Assembly (NCBI GenBank): GCA_027579435.1
Contig: JANBPK010000748.1
Span: 124,001-188,000, forward strand
Source of the DNA: Candolleomyces eurysporus
Taxonomy: Eukaryota; Basidiomycota; Agaricomycetes; Agaricales; Psathyrellaceae
DNA: 64,000 nucleotides
Reading direction: 5' to 3'
The notes beneath the pieces are model-generated. The model was not told the DNA's origin. It searched no databases and saw only the letters and a list, made by a program, of their open reading frames with translations. A program made the position numbers and the translations under genes. Of the stretch, positions 1 to 11,081 are shown piece by piece; position 1 is the stretch's first letter; each line of letters begins with the position of its first letter.

Positions 1-1376
1 ACGGAGTCTCCGACAACGCTGCTGACCCCAACGACATCTACAAGGTACCGCTAGTCTATCATACACCTCTCAGAGGCTACTATATCCTTGTATGGTGGGA
101 AAAAAAAGCTGTCTTAAACATTGTCACCCCCACATCTTCGATCCTATCCTAACCTCGCTGCTCCCATACGCATCCGAGCGCATTTTCCGGGAAATACACT
201 CGGATGCGTATGTCAGTGTCGACTAACCAGACCCGAGGAACGAGCAGTGAAGAGATTCTTTGACTGGAGCTGCGCTTTCTTGAGTACGTCTCTCTCTCTC
301 TGATTGACTCGTATCTTGGCCTAGAACAACTTGGTCAATTAGCCACGGCGGACTGGGCCGGGTGCGACTCGAGTAAATACAACGAGAACGTATGTTGTCC
401 ACCACTGTTGACATGTTCTTTAGCACCTTTCAAGCCGTCTTAACCGAAAGCCAGCTGGCTTGATATACTCTAGGAGACGAGAATGCGATATAAGGAATCC
501 GAAAAGTATGCCGCCTTAGCAAGCACTAGCGTTCTTGGCCAACAAGTCTTCCTCGAGCTCGGGGTCTTTGCTTGTTCCCATTGACAGTCTATCTCTATTA
601 CCTGGACGGCTTCTGCCAAGCGGGTCTCTTCCAAAATCAAAATCAAGGAATTTGGAGATGGCAGACTTCGTTCTGCTCCGTCGAGTCTGAAATCTGGATC
701 CGAAGCGGCGCAGCCTGGTATTTTCTTTTGTTTCAAATGACTCTGGCAATTTGTAGCCGCTGCGTGTCTCGGAGAAGAAACTATCCGCCGTTACTAATTG
801 GCGGCTTTAAACAGTTGCACTGGAGCTCCAGTGTCAAAGAGTAAGTGTTCAGGCTCTCTCCATTGCCGTCAAAAGCTAATCATTCCTCATCTCGGGTATG
901 AGTTTGCGACGCAGTGAAAGCATTCAAGCCGAAGGTAAATATTGAAGAGCTCTATTGCCCTTTATTCTGAGAAGTCAATTCCTTTCCCTCAAGCTCGTTT
1001 GCGGCCCCAACACTTCAATTTTTAGCGAACGGACCCGCGCTGAGGCGCGAAGACCTGAAGTACCAATGACTCACACTGATGAAGGTTAAGCCCTGAGTCA
1101 GAATATTCGTGAAATGAAAAAAANGGGGACTCATTTTCCTATCTCTCTTGAGTGGCATGGAGCTCGCCTTTCCCTTCGAAAATTGACGCGTCCGAGTCGC
1201 GCAGAGTCCATGCACGGACCACGTGAGTGTGACATCGTCATCACGCTTGTGTCACGCATCAAGGGTCCAGTTTGGCGCCAGCATAATCTCAACCGTGCAA
1301 GACCCATTCCTGCCAGTCAGTTCGCTCCTGTATCTGAAGAAAGTGCGACAGACGTGGAACATCTGGTTTTAGAAAG
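1..1376. other. Window edge and intergenic DNA, no supported gene
   Basis: The first 45 bases can be read as the end of an exon followed by a GT donor, but too little is present to name anything. The remainder has only short open frames without family features and one N after an A-run at 1124. The stretch before 1377 presumably holds the promoter of the bromo-BAH gene. I see no clear TATA box. Confidence 0.5.
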
Positions 1377-4264
1377 ATGGCGATTACCCCGCAGCAGAAG
1401 GCTGCATTGGAAGAAATCATACAAGCAATCCTTACCGCGACGCCTCCAAAACGTAGCCGGCATCTAGCTGAAATGTTCTTGGAGTTGGTTGACAGAACAG
1501 ACTGGGCTCATTACTATGAGGTGCGTACTCCATATCCCTCTTCTTCCCAAAACGTCTAATTTTTGAATAGGTTATCCCAGAACCGCGATGCTTGAACAAC
1601 ATCAAAGCTAGTGTCGAAAAAGGGCGATACAAAGACGTCAAGGATGCCTACACCGACCTTTCTCTCGTCTTTTGGAACGCTTTATTCTACAACGAACCCG
1701 GGAGCCAAATATCAAACGACGCGGAAACGCTCAAGGTGAGCTATACATTACTTTATGGAACTTCCTCCCTTTAAATCCGCGTGCTCAGACCCTGCTAGAA
1801 ACGGAGTGGAAGAAACGACCCATTCTAAACCCAGTACCTCGGTCGTCTCCGCCACCTTCGGCTCCGCAAAAGGTGCACAAAATGATCGAGGAAGAGAAAC
1901 CCAAACCACCAGCACCTAAACCCACCGCCAGACAACCCTCGACCAAACCCGCAACGCCTGCAGCGGCACCTTCACCTTTGCCTTCATCGTCCAATTTGGT
2001 GTCAAAAACACGAATGATTACCCCTGCGCCAGTGGCGAGCACCAGTAATACGGGCCAGCATCGTCAGTCAACACCGGAGGTTGATGTTGACGGAATGTCG
2101 CCAGATGCAGAGTCTTCAATGGAGGATGTGCCAATCATGGAGCGCGACCCGCTCAGCGAGGAGATTGCGAAGCAGTTGGAGCGTGGTTTGCCAAGGTGGC
2201 CTGGGTTTGGTGATAAGGGCTGGATGGAGTACGCGACACCAGTGAGTGCCAGCGTCAAGCAGGGTTTAGGCGTATGTTGACGCGTTCCACAGGACCGAAT
2301 GGCAGAAATCGTGCATATCGTCAAGACTCACAAAGATATTGTGTATGTTCCTTTCGTTTTGACGAGAACGACCACGTTGCTGACTTTGGGCGAAGTGGAA
2401 ACCGATTTGGGTCAGCCTTCGACAACGTACCTGAAGAAAGCGCCATTCCAAACCTCTCATCGACCGCACCTGTATCGTTCAGGCTGATTGAGGTGTGTCT
2501 CCTTCTCGCTACTATGACTTATCACACTCACCGCTATCTAGACTCGCATTCGTGAAAACGGGTACTCATCAGCCAAGGAATTCGATTTGGACATGGCCCG
2601 TCTATTCGAAAAGGGAAGACGATGGCACGAACCTCAATCAGAATCATACAGCCGCGTTCTCTTACTTCAGGTAAGTACACTACCCAGTCCGCCCGGTCTC
2701 CTATTCACAGTGGCTCTCACAGCGACTCTACCAAGCCCTCACTTCACCGAATCCCCCGCACGGTCCATACGTATCTACGACCCACTTCGCTGGACTGATT
2801 GCTGGACCTGGGAGCGTCAAACCAGTGCATGGGGCCGATAGTGAAGGTGTCCCGAACGTTACTATGCACAGGGTCCTCAACAAGGACAGGCAATTCGTGG
2901 ATGAGCTGCACTATAAAGGATGGACTGTGAAGCTGGCCGATTGGGTTCACCTGAGTAATCCGGATGACCCAAGTCGGCCCATTATTGGACAAATATTTAG
3001 GTGCTGGGTATCGGAGGAGCCGTAAGTGCTACTAGTTCCGCTCTGGTTTCATGGTTTGAAATTGCTGCTGTTAGCGCGAAAAAGGGGCAGCAAGGGGTAA
3101 CGGTTTCGTGGTACTACCGACCCGAACAAGTGAGGGTTTTGCTCTGACTGCACTGGTTTGCTGATGCTGACTACTTATCAGACATATCACCCCGCGAATC
3201 GGTCGTTCTGGGAAGGCGAAGTTTTCAAGACCAGTAAGTGCCTTCTCGCTATTTTCATGAACCTTGTTTGATCACCCATACAGGCCATTTTGCTGATCAC
3301 CCGATCGAAGACCTCATCGAGAAAATTGCATGCCAATTCACCGCTCGACACGTTCGCGGGCGGCCCCGTCCGCCCTTCTGGTACGTGGGCTGGCCCTTAT
3401 ACGTCTGCGACTCCCGGTACAACGACCGTGAACGCATCTTCGTCAAGATAAAAAACTGGAACAGCTGTGTCCCCGAGGAGGTTCGAAAGAGCCTGGAGTT
3501 CATGCCGATCTATCCGTTCGAAAGGATGGTGTATCCTGCTAGGCTGAGCAGCCCTTTCTTACTCATGAAGCAGCATGGATCTACGAACGTGAAGATGACA
3601 GGAGGTTTGCTCCCGAGTACGGAGGGTGTTCCGAACCCTGCGGATGGGGATAAGCGGGCGAGGAAGGATGTCGGCGCTGCGCGGGTTGCGTACCCCGTTA
3701 TTCCTACTGGTGCTCAGCAGCAGTATTATCCCGTCTATGCGCAGCAGAACCAGGCTGTTGCAGCGCAGCAATACCAGCAACAGTATCAGCAACAGCAAGT
3801 GCTGCAGGGACAACAGCAGGCGAGGGGGCCTGATAGGTCCATTGTTACGGCTGCTGGGGGATTGCATGCCATCGGGGGTACGGCTCAAGTAGTCAAGTTG
3901 CCCTCGGAGACTGGTGAGCTGTTTATTTCTCCCTTTGATCAGCTTTATGCTTACAGTACACACTATAGCTAAGCATTTCGACCGAGACCCAGAAACGAAC
4001 CAAGTTTTGTGGTTCGCATCAGCGCCTGTCGATACCGCCAGACCGAGGAAGCCGAAACACAGTCTCGAGTATCTCAATTTCGTGGCAAACAAAAAGCGGA
4101 AGCAGGAACAGCAAGCTGAGGAAGGTCAAGGCAGGCGGGATGGTATGGAAGTGGATGGAAATGCCGCTAAAACGACGACGAGAGTGCCGCCCACTGTGAC
4201 CGAGATGATGGAGAAACTCGCGAAGGAGATGTTTGGGAGTTCCCCAAGTGCGGCGACTATGTAG
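1377..4264 (+). CDS. RSC1/RSC2-like bromodomain-BAH chromatin remodelling subunit
   Basis: Multi-exon gene whose exons join into two bromodomain-like regions followed by a BAH domain, the order in fungal Rsc1/Rsc2 of the RSC (SWI/SNF-type) nucleosome remodelling complex. The first bromodomain spans exons 1377-1520 and 1571-1735 and shows the HYYE-VIPEP and WNALFYNEP signatures. A proline-rich linker follows (1789-2241). The second bromodomain is split by an intron near 2343-2394. The BAH region (about 2800-3480) has VKLADWVHL, the GQIFRCW core and the SWYYRPEQ strand. Near 3710-3830 there is a Gln-rich stretch. The last exon starts near 3970 after a TAG acceptor and ends in the TAG at 4262-4264. 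The start at 1377 is the first ATG in frame with the bromodomain. The protein would bind acetylated histones in the nucleus. The family is clear; the Rsc1/Rsc2 assignment rests on domain order. Confidence 0.85.
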
Positions 4265-5714
4265 AAGGTCGAATGTGGGCTGTCATTCTAGGTTTGCGAG
4301 AGTCTCGATGCTTTTTCGAGTTTTCTCCCAGACTCTGCTCGTTTGCCATTCCCAGCTGAGAACGTATATCCGTGGTGATGTATTTTCTTGCCAAGGAGTT
4401 ATTTTGTTGCGAGCTCGTCGCATCGCGACCTTTTGGTCAGGGCGAATGGGTAGGCCCCTCGGCGGTTTAGTTACGAAGGCATATGGTCATGGTGTTTGGT
4501 TCGTGATTGAGTATGATGAACATGAAATGTAGATAGGTGTGGTTGTGATTGTGGTGGCCCTTCTAGAATACTCGCGCTTAATATTTACTGTAATCCTCTC
4601 TGCGTCGTGTTGTTTGTATTCTAATCAATCTTCCAGCCCTCCTGGGCACTTTTCTCTCTTTCTTGCGTCATTCATGTTGAGAAATTGATAGGTATGCAAA
4701 TTCCTCCGAATAACCAGTGGACCGACCTGGAGGTGAGGCTTTGTCTCAGGTGCACGGAGCCTTCATCCAGGACGGGATTCGACTACATGAGAAGACTTCT
4801 TTTGCTTGGACATCGTGGATTTTGGACGGTCTATCATAACTTGACATCTCCTAATGTTCCTAACAAACAGAACTCAGCGAAGATCCCGACTTCCACTTCA
4901 CAAGCCACATGAACAACCTATTGCAGAAGTCATGTGCAAGTCCGCACAGCATTTCTTTCCGGTCCTTGATAATGATTTCGCACTGCATTTATTTCAAGGT
5001 TCACCGCGCGTCTGTCTGCATCCGTTCAGTTTAGTGATTATCGGCAGGGACGGGTATGCACCCCTCAGAAAGCATGTTTGACCGCTGAAACACTATGTTT
5101 TGAATGCCTCGGCGATAGCTCGCCGTTACTCATGGCATAACCTTCTCTTCTAGGGAAGTAGGCGCCTGCAGCCTCGTGGTTCGCGGTACACTGGGATCCG
5201 GTGACCAAGATGTGCAGACGGGAAACCTGTGTCTTTCAATGATTATGGGCGCTCTGGGTGAACTGAGCTTCTGCTTCCCTAGTTCTTTCATGTTCTCTCA
5301 GGCAGCGATTGCGCGCTGATTCCCCTTTTCAGACTAGTAGATACCACGATTGTCCAAGCCACTAGCTCGGTATTCTGACCCTCCGCAATTCCTGGAGTTC
5401 TTTTGGGAAAGGGAATGATGGACTATTGCATCGCACCACCTTGCCGGCATTGCCGTTCGTCCTCTGTCCCCGGCAAAGTATCGGACTCTGGAGATCTCGC
5501 TAAGGAGCTCCGATTGTCACGATTGTGTGGCCGCCCTGGAACGTTTCGTGACATAAGTAGAGTCGATGGTTCGGGTACGGCTCCCTTTTCGTTTGCCCCC
5601 TTCACCCATCTCTCTCTTCGTCAGCGCAAAGACCCTAGGGTCGGGTCTCCTCCTTCATCCTTACCAGGCCACTATCTTCTTCCGTGATACTCGTCAACCT
5701 CGGGGTTCCAGCTA
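4265..5714. other. Intergenic: 3' end of bromo-BAH gene and promoter of membrane-protein gene
   Basis: No coding features recognised. The short open frames have no family resemblance and lack convincing splice-linked continuations. The segment just before 5715 is pyrimidine-rich, as is common ahead of basidiomycete start codons. Confidence 0.5.
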
Positions 5715-7472
5715 ATGGGTTCGACATCTATGGTGGTTCAAGCGCTTCATATTCTCGCAGCTCTATCGGCGGCGGCTAGTGGGATGGCGATGAGGTTGGA
5801 GAATCTGGAGCGCCGGGCAGCACAGACGAACGCGGTGTGCGATCAGGACTATGCTTGGGCTGATACGCTGCAGGGGAAAAAATCGCCGTGTCAAGTGGCT
5901 GCTGAACTACTTGCGCCATGTAATGGTGGAAGTGCGTCACATTCTCTCTGTGGCTTCGGTTTATTTCCAACAGCTAATCTCTACTCGGAACGCTCCGGCA
6001 GGTTTTACTGTTCGTGCCCTTACTAGCGCTGATCAGATATACACCAATCCAAATGCCTCAACGGCTAACATGTGTACATGGTAAGCAAGTGTCACCCCCT
6101 TAGCTCTAGATCTCCTTTGACACGATGATTTACAGTTCTTGGGCTGTGTACAATCTCCTGAGCGCTTGCTCGGAGTGTCAAGGTCTGAAGCAAGCCATCC
6201 GGTTGTGAGTCGTCGACCACCTCATCCGCTCCCCTGCGACTAAGCGCTTCTCGTCTAGATGGCCAGATTACAAGACGGAGTGTCCAGGCCGTTTACTCGG
6301 AAACACGACGTGGGTGCCTTCTAATCCATTTTTTCTCGCTTATTTAAAACTTGATTGCAGGTATTATCCGCCTGAACTTCTCCAATCCCTCCCTCAAGAT
6401 GTGAGGATTCCGTTTTGGGCTACAACAGACCGTGAGCGCTCTGATCCGTATCAGTTTCCGCGGTTGAACTCACCTTGATTTGTTTAGCGACGAGATGGAT
6501 GAGCAGTCAGTACAACCTTGCAGAAGCAAAGCCAATTGCACAGCAAGGTACGGTTGACATTCGTATACCCGGAGTCCGTACATATTGTTGATAGCTTGGC
6601 AGGGCAACCTGATATTGAACCGAATACCTCTCGATCCAAGAAGACGCCTGCTGGGCCAATCGCGGGAGGAGTGGTTGGGGGGNTTGTTAGTACTAGCAGT
6701 GGCAGCAGGAGTTGCCTACTATCTCCTGCGGAGACACAAACAGCAAGGCAAACCCGCGACATCGACTATTGACAATGATCCAGACGCACCTGGCCATAAC
6801 CGCAACCTTTCGAACTCGACCATGACCTCGGTGGGATACACGACGCTAGCATCAAGTCCTGGACCAGCAAACACTATTCGAACGCACGTCACGAGTCAAC
6901 ATCCGTTTTCAGTTGTTGGATCTCCGACGTACACAACCCTTACAACCCCTTCGCCTCCGCCCATGCAATCGTTGGTGCACAGAAACCCGGAAGACGTCAT
7001 TGTTCCATTCAGCCTTCAGCATCAAAGAATGGAATCGCTATCGTCAAGGGATAGGAAGAGTCCAGGAGGACCAATCCCTCGCTATGATCATCCCAATGCA
7101 CCTCCGAACAGAGCTGACGACGTATTCCTCGCAACACCGGAACGAGCTCGCGTCAACCCGCCTGCGTACACAGCCACGGACAACAGCCCTTCTGCATCTA
7201 GCAGCGGTAGGCCGGTTCAAAGGAGGCAGCATACCGCCAATACCTCAGACGCGGATTTGTCGTACACTTCGTACAACAATTCTGGCTTGATGCATCAGCA
7301 TCCCATGGCAGGGTATAGTGGGGATAATAGCGCCTCGTCGATTATCACTACACCGATGGACGCAGTTTCGGGTATAGGTGGGCAGACGACGTATTCCCAA
7401 GCTCAGTCATCTTACCCAAGGGACGTGAAGAGGAGGCCGACAGAAACAGAAGAGAGTCTCAACATTGGTTAG
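5715..7472 (+). CDS. Secreted-ectodomain single-pass membrane protein, agaricomycete family (paralogue A)
   Basis: Seven exons: 5715-5931, 6002-6080, 6136-6204, 6259-6309, 6361-6431, 6488-6547 and 6603-7472, all with GT-AG introns. The N-terminus is a signal peptide (hydrophobic stretch ALHILAALSAAASG). A cysteine-containing ectodomain follows with NAVCDQDYAWADTL, PCQVAAELLAPCNGG, YTNPNAS, an SACSECQG motif and IPFWATTD. Next come PAGPIAGGVVGG, a transmembrane helix (LLVLAVAAGVAYYLL), a basic stop-transfer RRHK and a long Ser/Thr/Pro-rich cytoplasmic tail. The N at 6683 after six Gs breaks the frame; without it the membrane helix reads through cleanly. The paralogue at 24888-23480 has the same helix intact. 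No biochemical role is known to me for this family. The architecture suggests a cell-surface sensor or wall-associated protein. Confidence 0.75.
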
Positions 7473-8624
7473 ATGGTTGTGTAAACAAGGACTTTGAGGA
7501 TTGTGTATGACAAGTGAATCTTTACTTCTTACTCACTATATTTCGGCCATATTTATTAATTTCTATGCTGTATCGATAAAATCATTTGCAACTACACTAC
7601 GATGCAGACTACCACAGACCTATCTACGCCCTACTACGATAATCACGACATCGATCTCTTCGATTCTTCATGTAACACACCGTCAATGATAGCTTTCGGC
7701 AGCTGAAGGAAATAAAACACCATCTTGCTGGAGCGTCGTCCCGAGAGCATGATGAACTAAATACCACATGTCAAGTTCGCGTGATAAAATGCTCTGCTGC
7801 GCAGTCGGTTCCGAGTAAGAAGGAGGTTCTCATAAGATTGCCAGGGCAAGGCACATTAGTTCAAGAAGCACTGTCATTACTTATGGCAGAATTATGAAAA
7901 GTAACATACTGGCATGTGTGCAAGATGTATGTCTGTCCCATTTGGCATTTTCGCCAGGGGTGTCGGACATGAGGCTGGGCCGCTGTGGAGAAAGAACGGA
8001 GGATTAGAGCGATGACGGACGCCGGTGGGCTTAGGCTGGGGTCGTTTCCACAGTGCCTAGGCTGTGTATGAACGCCAGCGCCATCATATGCAAGCGTCAC
8101 TGGCAGTGTTGTCGATTCATCACAAACTACTTAGAAGACTCAAGTCGTGCTGTGTGCAAAGGGCCCGTTCGAGATCTAGCGAGCGACAAGTTACGAAGGT
8201 TTTGACCAATAATCCCTATGAGCACCGATTGGGTACCCTGAGGGGTAAGCCAAGTATGAAGCATTGCGAGGTTCAACCGAATTCTGACGCAAGGCGTTTG
8301 TGTGCAATTGTTTGCTGCTGCTTGCATCCGCCGGGTTGAGCAAATAGTCGGCCTTGTGTCCGGAATTCGTCCTCCATGGTCATTATTTGACGTTTTATGG
8401 CTGCCGTTACCCTCGATACGCAGATCTCTCTGTGGCTTCACGAAAAGATGTCAAGGCACCAGCAACCGACCCAGAGAATCATGATCATAGTATGCTACTA
8501 GTAACACCTTGCTGCACCGACCGATGCCCCGACCGATGCCGCTCCCAGGCAATTCTACTCTCTGGTTCTCAAGTTCGATGCTTTTTCGAAGAAGGCTGCT
8601 CATTTAAAATCTTGGAGCTTCGAT
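7473..8624. other. Intergenic, no supported gene
   Basis: I find no reading frame with a recognisable domain or signal peptide here, on either strand. The stretch lies between the membrane-protein gene and the promoter block of the first ISG12-like gene. Confidence 0.5.
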
Positions 8625-8750
8625 CTTAGCTTTGCGGCATCTCGGTCAGAAGCGCCTCATGGCAAAACGCAGAAAGCCTCATGCGACTGCGGTTGGGTGT
8701 CTCTCAGCTGTATAAACGCACTCTTGTTAACCCTCAGGAAGCATCATACC
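8625..8750 (+). promoter_or_regulatory. Conserved promoter block of ISG12-like copy A
   Basis: About 125 bases upstream of the ATG match the promoter of copy C (14939-15084). Shared pieces are TTAGCTTTGCGGCATCTCGG at 8626-8645, CTCATGCGACTGCGG near 8688, and a TATA box (TATAAA at 8711) about 40 bases before the start codon. Conservation of spacing and blocks in two genes suggests common transcriptional control, but it may also simply reflect recent duplication. Confidence 0.6.
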
Positions 8751-9526
8751 ATGGCTACTCCACCTGCAGCTGATCACCTCCCGCCTGACGCACTTAGGCA
8801 ACGTCTGTACGAGTGGACCTTGAACTCAAACATCTATCCGCTTTTTAGAGGCCGTTCCGAGCAGTTAGGAAGATGGTTTCTCATCGTGGAGCGGGCCTGC
8901 AGAGAGTCTGATATCCCGCCAACTCAGCGTACAGAGGCAGCCTTACTGCTAATTTCGGAGCAAGCTGAACTTGCCGAGGTCATGCGAGCGCGTGAACAAA
9001 CATATCGGCAAAGGACGAGAGAGGAGTATTGGGACTGGCAGGATTTCAAACAGGATATCCAAAAGGTTGTTGCTGAAGCGGAAAGATGTAATACGCCCTC
9101 CATCCCGTAGGCCTCTTTCCTTGTGTGCTGATGATACATTCGTTTTCAGGGTCGTACATCAAATCCTGGCTTGTGATATCAGCAGGAGTGGGGCTTATCG
9201 TCGGAGGATCCATTGTCTTTCTTCCTGCAGTTGGAACACTTCTTCTCAATGTAGTTGGTTTCACACCTGGAGGTGTTGCTGCAAGTGTGTTTTCTTATTT
9301 CTTTGTCCTGCTCCCCAAATCCGCTGATAAACGCGAAGGGTCTTTAGCAGCTCTGATTCAATCCGTTTTCTATGGCCCTGCCACAGGAGGTCTATTTTCG
9401 ATCCTGCAATCGCTGGGTGCGACCGCGGTGTTGCCTACAGTATGGGAGCTGATTCTTGGAGGGACGGCTTTGAGAGGAGGGCTGGAGATTTTGCGGCGAA
9501 TGATTAGGGATCGCCCTCCGGAGTAG
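8751..9526 (+). CDS. ISG12/IFI6-like membrane protein with N-terminal helical domain, copy A
   Basis: Exons 8751-9087, 9150-9284 and 9339-9526 give about 219 residues. Residues 1-112 are soluble and helical, with LGRWFLIVERACRES, PPTQRTEAALLLI, and a terminal YWDWQDFKQDI. This pattern vaguely resembles retrotransposon gag capsid domains (inference). The C-terminal half is hydrophobic and glycine-rich: GLIVGGSIVFLPAVG, GFTPGGVAA, SLAALIQS and GGLFSILQSLGAT. It follows the layout of the IFI6/IFI27 (ISG12, PF06140) family of mitochondrial membrane proteins linked to cell death in animals. The second intron (54 bases, no stop) could also be translated in frame. Retention of the first intron ends the protein after seven more residues. 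The start follows a TATA box by about 40 bases. Confidence 0.7.
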
Positions 9527-11081
9527 TTTAACTAATCACAAAATCTAGGTGATTGCCTCTGATCATAGTATTCTTAAGTTTTTCGAGCAATTTGTTGGGT
9601 GTTGAGCCATGTAACTCTTCAAGCCTCACGAGCTAAAGTCAATTGTGGAGAGAGCAAGATCATTTGCACAATTTGTCTCGGCTTGACGACAACGGCAAAC
9701 ATTCAGCTTTTTTTNCAACCATGTAAGTTCGTTCGAACCTGATCATACCACTGTGTAGAGGGCAACGTCCCTTGAGAGGTCAGGTCCACACAAGCTATCG
9801 GGTGACAGAAAACAATTGCGCATTGAACGGATACGGACCGGAGCCGCAGGACCAAGGTGATTCAGGGTAAATAAGGACAAGCAGAGGGCCGGAGGCACAA
9901 CGCGTCCAAGCCGAGCCAAACGTGATGAGTCTGTAACCCTTCTCAACCACAGGGACGAGTAGTCAGACTGTATTTGTACCCAATGATATCCCTAAATTTT
10001 CCGTCTCCAGCTTTGTCTTTTCGTCACTTGTTCATGTAGGACGCCTAAGCCTGCCTCGTACCCACTGTGGAACAGAACCTTCACCTAGCACCCTCCGTGG
10101 CCTCCGCCAATGCCCTCTTCCATCCGATACGGCAAGAATGGTGGCTGGCTGTAAGATTCTCGAACTCTCCCCGCACAGGGTGAGTGGAAGGAGCGTCAAG
10201 CCCCATGCAATTGAATACTGACGAGATTATAGACTATCATGATAGATCGGCTCTTAGGAGCAAATTACCACCATGATTGGGTTGAAGAAAGCGCCTCAAG
10301 ACCGATATCCTGAATGCAAAATCGGCACGGAGCCTCGCAGCAATATAGCATAGGCATGGGCAGCGATTGTCTTAACCGCACTGAACTCTTTATGGCCGCT
10401 TCCTCTCAGCTCCATCGTCCTGAATGACCTCGAAGTAACATATCAATGGCTCACCAAAAAATNCCCCTGCTATCGCATCTTTCGCCAATCGACTCAAAAA
10501 CGAACCGACCTTTTTGAATGTCGACATTCCAGAGGCTGGTGAATGGAGATGGTCCTCGGCGAGCCAGATGGCATTCACAGCGCAGGGTCTAACCAATATC
10601 CAAAAAGTCGCCCTGCCCTCGTACTCAGGACGTCGATGGTGAATTTAGAGGTAACGGAGGCGGCGTGGGGAGCCTGAACATCGTATAGTTTTTCAATGAG
10701 ACTTCCAACTCCATCGGCGATGCGATTGGGGGTGTTGGGAAGAAAGAAGAAGAGTGGCCATAACCGACCTCATCATCATCTTAGGAGGGGATGGTGGGGG
10801 CACGCGCTCCTGCACCAGGTCGGCCAAATCCCTCGAAGCAAGCAATGCGAACAGTTTTCAAAGCTGCAAGAGCGACAGAGTGTCGAGCTCGAACTTCGAA
10901 CTTCATTGTACTTCGAGAGCGGAATCGGCGCTCGGAATTGTCCCGATCCGCCGCTCTAGTTCCTCTTTGGGTAGGATCCGAGTCGGCGGCGGCCAGATTC
11001 ACACCCAACAACGAAGAGCTTGTGATAGAGCGCTTGATTGCATCGATCATACCAACTGTGGCTCTTCTGTGTATGACCACC
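9527..11081. other. Intergenic, no supported gene
   Basis: Two N characters after homopolymer runs (9715, and 10463 shortly after an A-run). Several open frames near 10.7-11.1 kb overlap on both strands, but none has a family signature. They lie immediately upstream of the NACHT gene and may include its leader. Confidence 0.45.

Noticed and set aside
1785..2042. Minus-strand glycine/valine-rich frame
   Set aside because: Shadow of the proline/alanine-rich linker of the bromo-BAH gene.
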